From an uncultured Eubacteriales bacterium (GTDB taxonomy: Bacteria; Bacillota_A; Clostridia; Christensenellales; Aristaeellaceae): DNA of 12,519 bases. This document shows, piece by piece, positions 7,901 through 12,519 of the stretch. The stretch is taken from positions 1-12,519 of the forward strand of contig CADCQZ010000008.1 of assembly GCA_902803675.1 (NCBI GenBank), read 5' to 3'. The first letter of the stretch is position 1. Every line of letters starts with the position of its first letter. Both the position numbers and the translations under genes were made by a program. The notes under the pieces were generated by a model, which made no database searches, was not told the DNA's origin, and was given only the letters and a program-made list of their open reading frames with translations.

Positions 7901-7906
7901 CTCCTT
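7901..7906 (-). promoter_or_regulatory. Ribosome binding site that decides the rnfB start
   Basis: AAGGAG on the minus strand, overlapping the rnfA TAA stop (7907-7905). It has zero spacing to the in-frame GTG at 7901 and 8 nt to the ATG at 7892, so the ATG is the likely start. Confidence 0.8.
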
Positions 7907-8483
7907 ACACAATTCCGTTGAAGCCCATGAAAGCGATCGCCATCAGTCCGGCGGATACCAGGGTGAGGGGGAAGCCTTTCATGCAGGCGGGGATCTTGCT
8001 CGTCTCCAGCCGTTCGCGCACACCGGCCATCAGCACGATCGCCAGGGTGAAGCCCAGAGCGCTGAAAGTTCCGTTGAGCACGCTCTGCAGCAGGGAGTAG
8101 CCCTGGTTGATGTTCAGGGTGGCCACGCCCAGCACGGCGCAGTTGGTGGTGATCAGGGGCAGATAGATGCCCAGGGCACTGTACAGCGCGGGGGAAGCTT
8201 TCTTCAGGAACATTTCCACCAGCTGCACCAGGGCCGCGATGACCAGGATGAAGGCGATGGTATCCATGAAGGCGATCCCCAGGGGCACCAGCAGCCAGTG
8301 ATAGACCATGTAGCACACCAGGGAGGCGATGGACATGACGAAGGTCACCGCGAGGCCCATGCTGGCGGCGGTGTCGATCTTGCCGGACACGCCCAGGAAG
8401 GGGCAGCACCCGAGGAAGCGGGAAAAGATAAAGTTATTCGTCAGTACGCAGCTGATAAAGAACAGGAACACATTCATCGTCAT
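7905..8483 (-). CDS. rnfA: Rnf complex membrane subunit RnfA
   Basis: Integral membrane subunit that pairs with RnfE in an inverted arrangement and holds a membrane-embedded iron-sulfur centre between them. The 192-aa product consists almost wholly of about six hydrophobic helices. The N-terminal half-channel sequence TNNFIFSRFLGCCPFLGVS contains C26/C27, and TTNCAVLG contains C115; these match the conserved cysteines of the RnfA/NqrE family that coordinate the cluster. The ATG at 8483 directly follows the rnfE TAA (no intergenic base) and has AAGGGGGC about 8 nt upstream. A second ATG two codons in (8477) is possible but less well placed. Confidence 0.97.
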   Translation of the reverse strand: MTMNVFLFFISCVLTNNFIFSRFLGCCPFLGVSGKIDTAASMGLAVTFVMSIASLVCYMVYHWLLVPLGIAFMDTIAFILVIAALVQLVEMFLKKASPALYSALGIYLPLITTNCAVLGVATLNINQGYSLLQSVLNGTFSALGFTLAIVLMAGVRERLETSKIPACMKGFPLTLVSAGLMAIAFMGFNGIV

Positions 8484-9110
8484 TTAATTCGCCCCCTTGT
8501 TGGCGCGATGATTGGAGATCGCGTTGATGATGCCCAGGAGGATGCCGTAGGTCAGGAAGCCGCCGGAGGCCAGCACCAGGATCAGCATGGGCTCATAATG
8601 GGCGCCCAGGATGTTGATGCCGAAGAGCGAGCCGTTGCCGATCAGCTCGCGCACGCAGCCGATCAGGGTCAGGGCGAGAGTAAAGCCGATGCCCATGCCC
8701 AGGCCGTCCACGGCGGAGTCGAGCACAGGATTCTTGCTGGCGAAAGCTTCGGCGCGGGCCAGGATGATGCAGTTGACCACGATGAGAGGCAGGAACAGGC
8801 CCAGGGAATCATACAGCGACGGGATATAGGCCTGCAGGATCAGCTTCAGCATCGTCACGAAGGTGGCGATGACCACGATGAAAGCGGGGATGCGCACCTG
8901 GTTGGGGATCACTTTCCTCAGCAGGGAAACGACGATGTTGGAGCACAGGAGAACGAAGATGACCGAAACACCCATGCCGAAGCCGTTGATGGCGCTGGTG
9001 GTGACCGCCAGGGTGGGGCAGGTGCCCAGGACCAGCCGGAAGGTCGGGTTCTCGTTGACGATCCCGTTGACGAACACCTGGGACAGGGACCGCTTGTTGT
9101 CGTTGCTCAT
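8484..9110 (-). CDS. rnfE: Rnf complex membrane subunit RnfE
   Basis: Integral membrane partner of RnfA (NqrD family). The 208-aa product has about six membrane helices, with the family motif LGTCPTLAVTTSAINGFGMG (C31) and VVNCIILARAEAFASKNP (C114), the cysteines expected to complete the RnfA/E iron-sulfur centre. The N-terminal SLSQVFVNGIVNENPTFRLV is the usual start of the family. The ATG at 9110 overlaps the rnfD stop by 4 nt (ATGA) and has a strong AAGGAGGT about 8 nt upstream. The canonical order places rnfG immediately before this gene; here nothing lies between rnfD and rnfE. Confidence 0.97.
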   Translation of the reverse strand: MSNDNKRSLSQVFVNGIVNENPTFRLVLGTCPTLAVTTSAINGFGMGVSVIFVLLCSNIVVSLLRKVIPNQVRIPAFIVVIATFVTMLKLILQAYIPSLYDSLGLFLPLIVVNCIILARAEAFASKNPVLDSAVDGLGMGIGFTLALTLIGCVRELIGNGSLFGINILGAHYEPMLILVLASGGFLTYGILLGIINAISNHRANKGAN

Positions 9111-10039
9111 TTCGCGGTGACCTCCTTCTTTTTGCTGTTCACGCCATAGATCTTGTGCGGCATGTACCGGTCAAGAAGAGGCGCGGCGATGTTCATGAGC
9201 AGGATGGCGTAGGTCACGCCTTCCGGGTAGGAACCGAACTGACGGATAATCATCGTGATCACACCGATGCCCGCGCCGTATACGAGCTGCGCGGATGAGA
9301 GCATGGGGCTCGTGGCGTAGTCGGTGGCCATGTACACGGCGCCGAACAGGATGCCGCCGGACAGCAGGCTCGTGAGGGCGTCCGCGGGGCTGCCCTTGAG
9401 CAGCCAGGCCGTGACGAAGAACGATACCAGTGTGCTCACCGTGATCCGCCAGCTGATGGTGCGGGTCACCAGCAGATAGATAAAGCCGATCAGGATCGCG
9501 ATCTTGCAGGTCTCGCCGATGGTGCCGTTGACATTGCCCAGAAGAAGATCCTTAAGGGCCGCGCCGGTGGCGAGAGGGGTGGCGGAGGAGACCGCGTCGG
9601 CTTTGAAGCCCACAGCGGGGAAGGAGGTCATGTGAGCGGGCCAGGAGGCCAGCAGCACGGCGCGGGCGGTCAGGGCGGGGTTCAGGAAATTGTCGCCGAT
9701 GCCGCCGAAGAGCTGCTTGACCACCAGGATGGCGAAAAAGCTCGCGATCATCGCCGTCCACCAGGGAGACGTGGGGGAGAGCACCATGCCGATCAGCAGG
9801 CCCGTCACCGCGGCGGAACAGTCGCTGATGGTCAGGGGTTTACGGGAGCATTTCTGCCAGATGAACTCCGCCAGTACGGCGGCCGCGGTGGAAACTGCGA
9901 GCACGATCGCCGCGCGCCAGCCGAAATAGTAGATGCCGGCGGCCGCGCAGGGCAGAAGGGCGATGATCACATTCCCCATGAGCCGCGTGGTACTGCGGCT
10001 GGTACGGGCATGCGGGGCGGATGATAAGATCAAGCTCAT
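9107..10039 (-). CDS. rnfD: Rnf complex membrane flavoprotein subunit RnfD
   Basis: Membrane subunit (NqrB family) that carries covalently attached FMN and is part of the ion-pumping core. The 310-aa product is close to the family length, with about nine or ten hydrophobic helices. The covalent FMN attachment site is the Thr of VSSATP (T154). Other conserved stretches are QLFGGIGDNFLNPALTARAV (about 109-128) and FGAVYMATDYATSP, followed by the RQFGSYPEGVTYAILLMN region near the C-terminus. The ATG at 10039 overlaps the rnfC stop by 4 nt and has AAGGAGG about 7 nt upstream. Flavinylation of such sites needs ApbE, which is not encoded in the window. Confidence 0.97.
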   Translation of the reverse strand: MSLILSSAPHARTSRSTTRLMGNVIIALLPCAAAGIYYFGWRAAIVLAVSTAAAVLAEFIWQKCSRKPLTISDCSAAVTGLLIGMVLSPTSPWWTAMIASFFAILVVKQLFGGIGDNFLNPALTARAVLLASWPAHMTSFPAVGFKADAVSSATPLATGAALKDLLLGNVNGTIGETCKIAILIGFIYLLVTRTISWRITVSTLVSFFVTAWLLKGSPADALTSLLSGGILFGAVYMATDYATSPMLSSAQLVYGAGIGVITMIIRQFGSYPEGVTYAILLMNIAAPLLDRYMPHKIYGVNSKKKEVTAK

Positions 10040-11364
10040 TTGTTGGCCTCCTTCTGTTTCTTAGCTTCTGCGGCGATCTTCGTCTTAGCCATCTTGAACG
10101 ACGCGGTGAGCCAGCGCCGGGAGGGACACTCGAAGGAGCAGCTGCCGCACAGGATGCAGTCCATCACGTTGAGGGCTTTGGCACGGGCCATATCGCCTTT
10201 GTCGGCGGCCGCTTTGATCAGGTAGGGGTTCAGGCCGATGGGGCAGACGGATACACATTTCCCGCAGCGGATGCAGGGCCCTTCCTCGACGCTGGCCGCG
10301 TCGGCCTTGTTGAATACCACGATGCCGTTGGTCGCCTTGGCGGTGGGCACGGTGATGTTCGGCAGGCACATGCCCGTCATGGCCCCGCCGAAGATGATCT
10401 TGCCGGGTTCCTCGGAGAAACCTCCGCACTCGCCGATGGCGTCCTCCACGATGGTGCCGATCCTCATCCGCAGGTTGGAGGGCTTGCGCACGCAGCCGGT
10501 CACGGTGGTGATGCGCTCCACCAGCGGCTTGCCGTCCACGATGGCATCGGCGATGGCGGCGCAGGTCCCCACGTTCAGCACGATGGCGCCCACGGCGATG
10601 GGCAGCCCGCCGGAAGGCACCTGGCGCTTGAGCACCGCGTCGATCAGCTGTTTTTCACCGCCCTGGGGGTACTTGGTCTTCAGGGGCTGGACCCGTACGC
10701 CCGTCCTGCCGCTGCAGGCGGCGGTCATGGCTTCGATGGCATCGGGCTTGTTGTCCTCGATGGCGATCACGCCCTTTTCCACATTCAGCGCCCGCATGAC
10801 AGCCCTGAGGCCGTCCACGATCCTGACGCTGTTCTCCAGCATCAGGCGGTGGTCGGCGGTCAGATGGGTCTCACACTCCGCGCCGTTGACGATGATGGCG
10901 TCACATTTCTGATCGGGCTTCAGGCTCAGCTTCACATGGGTGGGGAAGCACGCGCCGCCCATGCCGCAGATGCCGGCTTTCTGGATGGCCGGGATGACGA
11001 GCTTCGGGTCCACGGTCTCCACGTTCCCCAGGGGCTCGAGTTCCACCCAGTCGTCCTGGAAGTCGTTCTGGATCGTCACACAGGTCGCGGGCATGCCGCC
11101 GGTATAGGTGATGGGCTCCACGCTCAGCACCGTGCCGGATACGCTGGCATGGACGGGCACGCTCATGAACCCATTGGCTTCACCGATGACCTGGCCCATC
11201 TTGACCGTATCACCTTTTTTCACGACGGGAGTCGCCGGAGCGCCGATGTTCATGTTCATGAGGATCTTGACCGTGTCGGATACATAAGTTCTCACCGGCT
11301 CGGCCTTGGTCGGGTTCTTGCTGCTGTGCGCGGGATGGACACCGCCATGGAATGTTACTTTCAA
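10036..11364 (-). CDS. rnfC: Rnf complex NADH/FMN- and iron-sulfur-binding subunit RnfC
   Basis: Peripheral cytoplasmic subunit where NAD+ is reduced. The 442-aa product follows the standard layout: N-terminal RnfC barrel-sandwich domain (FHGGVHP, later VHASVSGTVL at 71-80), NuoF-like Rossmann region with GMGGACFPTHVK (134-145) and VNGAECETHLTADHRLM (159-175), an SLBB-like part, and two ferredoxin [4Fe-4S] motifs (C364, C367, C370, C374 and C403, C406, C409, C413). The usual GGPMMG-type loop reads FGGAMTG (325-331). The start codon is TTG at 11364, overlapping the upstream stop as TTGA, with AAAGGTGGG 6 nt upstream. The C-terminal tail is rich in Lys, Ala and Glu, as in clostridial homologues. 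Confidence 0.97.
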   Translation of the reverse strand: MKVTFHGGVHPAHSSKNPTKAEPVRTYVSDTVKILMNMNIGAPATPVVKKGDTVKMGQVIGEANGFMSVPVHASVSGTVLSVEPITYTGGMPATCVTIQNDFQDDWVELEPLGNVETVDPKLVIPAIQKAGICGMGGACFPTHVKLSLKPDQKCDAIIVNGAECETHLTADHRLMLENSVRIVDGLRAVMRALNVEKGVIAIEDNKPDAIEAMTAACSGRTGVRVQPLKTKYPQGGEKQLIDAVLKRQVPSGGLPIAVGAIVLNVGTCAAIADAIVDGKPLVERITTVTGCVRKPSNLRMRIGTIVEDAIGECGGFSEEPGKIIFGGAMTGMCLPNITVPTAKATNGIVVFNKADAASVEEGPCIRCGKCVSVCPIGLNPYLIKAAADKGDMARAKALNVMDCILCGSCSFECPSRRWLTASFKMAKTKIAAEAKKQKEANK

Positions 11365-11801
11365 ATCGATCCCACCTTTACATGTAATGATGCGTCCGGC
11401 ATGTCCGGCGCCATGGTTCCTTCGTCAAATAAGAGCACCACTTCGACTCGGTTGGGGAGACAGATGATCTCGTTGCCCAGGATGCGCTTCGTATAATTGT
11501 CTTTGGTCACTTCGCCCTGCTGTACACAGTCCTGGTTCCGGCAGTTGGCGTGCTCCATATAGAAGCCGTTCTCCGTCATGTGTACCACATTCAGGCATCC
11601 GTTGTCCTGCCTGATCTCGAGCGTTTCCCCGGGGCGAAGGTCCTGACGGGTATACTCCGTTCCGTTGACCATCACCAGGATCTTCATCCCGCTGCCGGGC
11701 CGCGTTTCCGGCGGGAGGAGGCGCGGGATAAAGATGAGCCCCAGGGCTGTCAGGATGATCAGTGCCGGGATCAGCAGATCTCTCAGCTTGATCTTCGTCA
11801 T
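11361..11801 (-). CDS. NusG domain II-containing membrane-anchored protein
   Basis: Small protein (146 aa) with one N-terminal membrane helix (about 8-26, DLLIPALIILTALGLIFIP) and an extracytoplasmic domain of the NusG_II type. The family pattern is clear: MVNGTEYTRQDL, then NCRNQDCVQQGEV (C87, C92) and GNEIICLPNRVEV (C114), plus C69. The three or four cysteines could form disulfides or bind a cofactor; the biochemical role is not established. Genes of this type are often seen next to FMN-binding-domain and Rnf genes in Firmicutes. The frame opens at a GTG (11804), but AGGGTG is better spaced (6 nt) from the ATG at 11801, which overlaps the FMN-protein stop by 1 nt (TGATG). It overlaps rnfC by 4 nt. 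I infer an accessory role on the outer face of Rnf. Confidence 0.85.
   Translation of the reverse strand: MTKIKLRDLLIPALIILTALGLIFIPRLLPPETRPGSGMKILVMVNGTEYTRQDLRPGETLEIRQDNGCLNVVHMTENGFYMEHANCRNQDCVQQGEVTKDNYTKRILGNEIICLPNRVEVVLLFDEGTMAPDMPDASLHVKVGSI
11371..11379 (-). promoter_or_regulatory. Ribosome binding site supporting the TTG start of rnfC
   Basis: AAAGGTGGG ends 6 nt before the TTG at 11364-11362. There is no in-frame ATG nearby, and the protein from this TTG begins MKVTFHGGVHP, the normal RnfC N-terminus. The site lies inside the last codons of the upstream gene, which suits coupled translation. Confidence 0.75.
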
Positions 11802-12519
11802 CACTCACCCTGCGCGAAGCTGTTCACGGCTTCTATGACGGCCTTGCTGGAGATGGTGGCGCCGCTCACGGTGTCGATGCCGTCCACGGGCAGAGCCTTG
11901 CCGGTGAACTGGCCCAGGAAGGCGTCAGTGTTCACGGTGCTGAGGAAGTAACTGTCATCTTTGGAATCGCTCGCTCCCAGGGTGACGGAAGCGATCGTGC
12001 CGTCACCGTTCAGGGTGACGGTCACATCGAAGGAACCGGTCAGGCCCTTGGCCTTCACGGTGCCGCCCTTGATCTCGTCCTTCGCCGGCTCTTCGGCAGG
12101 AGCGGGCTCCTCGGCGGCAGCGATGCTGTTCACGGCATCGATGACGGCCTGGCAGCTCACGGTGGCGCCGCTGATCATGTCGATGTCGGTAACAGGCAGC
12201 GTCTTTCCGGCGAACTGGCCCAGGAATCCATCGTTATTGATATAAGTAAGGAAATAATTATCATCCTTCGAGTCGCTTTCGCCCAGGGTGACTTTTTCAA
12301 CGATGCCGTCGCCGGTCAGGGTGACGGTCACATCAAAGCTGCCCATGACGCCCTTGGCGGTGACCGTCTTTGTTTCCGCTTCCGCGGCGGCGGGCTCTTC
12401 GGCGGGAGCCGGCTCCTCGGCGGGAGCGGGCTCAGCCGGGGCGAAGCTGTTCACGGCCTCGATCACGGCCTTGCTGGAGATGGTGGCGCCGCTCACGGTG
12501 TCGATGCCGTCCACGGGCA
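11801..12519 (-). CDS. Tandem FMN-binding-domain protein, RnfG-like (5' end cut by window edge)
   Basis: The C-terminal 239 or so residues of a larger protein; the frame runs off the right edge and the GTG at 12514 is internal. It shows the end of one FMN_bind domain, then two complete 83-residue domains (12119-12367 and 11813-12061). Each ends with the flavinylation-type motif SGAT (in SGATISS, SGATVSC, SGATISS), whose Thr is the expected ApbE target for phosphoester-linked FMN. Each complete copy also has GSFDVTVTL, SDSKDD and FLGQFxGK. Linkers of 24 and 19 residues are rich in PAEEP units, typical of extended, surface-exposed spacers. RnfG/NqrC normally has one such domain of about 200 aa behind a membrane helix. 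Position at the head of an rnf operon that lacks rnfG suggests it supplies the RnfG function or adds an extracytoplasmic flavin relay. The N-terminal signal or anchor is not in view. Confidence 0.9.
   Translation of the reverse strand, partial: PVDGIDTVSGATISSKAVIEAVNSFAPAEPAPAEEPAPAEEPAAAEAETKTVTAKGVMGSFDVTVTLTGDGIVEKVTLGESDSKDDNYFLTYINNDGFLGQFAGKTLPVTDIDMISGATVSCQAVIDAVNSIAAAEEPAPAEEPAKDEIKGGTVKAKGLTGSFDVTVTLNGDGTIASVTLGASDSKDDSYFLSTVNTDAFLGQFTGKALPVDGIDTVSGATISSKAVIEAVNSFAQGE
11813..12061 (-). repeat. FMN-binding domain repeat, last copy (complete)
   Basis: 83-residue unit from TVKAKGLTGSF to AVIEAVNSFA with flavin motif SGATISS. About 57 of 83 residues match the preceding copy, whose start lies 306 bp away. 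Its final 80 bp match the copy at the right edge far more closely than the middle one. Confidence 0.88.
12119..12367 (-). repeat. FMN-binding domain repeat, middle copy (complete)
   Basis: 83-residue unit from TVTAKGVMGSF to AVIDAVNSIA with flavin motif SGATVSC. It is the most divergent of the visible copies and has a Cys two residues after the motif Thr where the others have Ser. Confidence 0.88.
12395..12430 (-). repeat. 18-bp tandem repeat coding the PAEEPA linker
   Basis: Two 18-bp units (12395-12412 and 12413-12430) differ at only two positions, with a degenerate third starting at 12431. They encode repeated Pro-Ala-Glu-Glu-Pro-Ala in the linker between FMN-binding domains. A shorter version occurs in the next linker near 12085-12115. 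Confidence 0.7.
12440..12519 (-). repeat. FMN-binding domain repeat, C-terminal end of a further copy (cut by window edge)
   Basis: Encodes PVDGIDTVSGATISSKAVIE and AVNSFA. It matches 11813-11892 at 76 of the 79 bases I could align, including 55 identical bases running to the window edge (12465-12519 against 11838-11892). Confidence 0.85.

Noticed and set aside
7893..7901. Upstream GTG start for rnfB
   Set aside because: The Shine-Dalgarno overlaps this GTG, leaving no spacing; the ATG at 7892 has 8 nt.
10021..11496. Long plus-strand open frame (491 codons) opposite rnfC
   Set aside because: Shadow of rnfC in GC-rich DNA. The translation is His/Gly/Asp-rich with no recognisable domain, and the opposite strand is an unambiguous RnfC.
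12512..12514. GTG as the start of the FMN-binding protein
   Set aside because: It falls inside a domain that is repeated further down the protein, where the same residue is an internal Val; the gene continues past the edge.
12059..12519. Short regular repeats considered as CRISPR or an intergenic repeat
   Set aside because: They lie in frame inside a coding region and encode repeated protein domains and linkers, with no spacer structure.

Overview
The window looks like the chromosome of a strictly anaerobic, fairly GC-rich Clostridia-type Firmicute, probably a gut or rumen fermenter. It carries an [FeFe]-hydrogenase subunit of the NAD(P)-linked multimeric type, an Rnf ferredoxin:NAD+ oxidoreductase operon, a Gram-positive style low-molecular-weight PBP with a C-terminal membrane anchor, and the Firmicute tRNA enzyme TmcAL. 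The lineage is inferred from gene content only and cannot be fixed more closely by eye.

Layout. (a) 1-1529, plus strand: the 3' part of the catalytic subunit of an [FeFe]-hydrogenase. It is cut by the left edge; the first in-window Met is internal. (b) 1530-1773: a convergent intergenic stretch with one strong bidirectional hairpin terminator (1619-1663). (c) 12519 down to 1774, minus strand: eleven closely packed genes. In transcription order these are a tandem FMN-binding-domain protein (cut by the right edge), a NusG-domain-II membrane protein, rnfC, rnfD, rnfE, rnfA, rnfB, tmcAL, a D-Ala-D-Ala carboxypeptidase, a threonine-aldolase-family lyase, a membrane-anchored solute-binding-like protein of unknown role, and recO. 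Counting the partial first gene this makes twelve. From the FMN protein to tmcAL the genes overlap by 1-4 nt or are separated by 12 nt or less, so this part should be one translationally coupled operon. The largest gap in the array, 147 bp, lies before the solute-binding-like gene. No gene-free stretch exceeds 300 bp. I saw no tRNA, rRNA, CRISPR, IS element or riboswitch.

How the genes fit together. Rnf moves electrons from reduced ferredoxin to NAD+ and pumps Na+ or H+. The hydrogenase, with NADH/ferredoxin-linked partner subunits presumably encoded to its left, exchanges the same two carriers with H2. The most notable point is that the usual rnfCDGEAB order is broken. rnfD and rnfE overlap directly by 4 nt, with no rnfG (the covalent-FMN subunit) between them. 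A protein built from tandem FMN-binding domains on Pro/Ala/Glu-rich linkers sits at the head of the operon instead, followed by a NusG-II protein. I infer that the multi-flavin protein replaces or extends RnfG, but its N-terminus and any separate rnfG further upstream are outside the window.

Two ORF starts needed correction from the ribosome binding sites (rnfB and the solute-binding-like gene), and a third was refined (NusG-II). tmcAL has no visible Shine-Dalgarno and probably depends on translation of rnfB.
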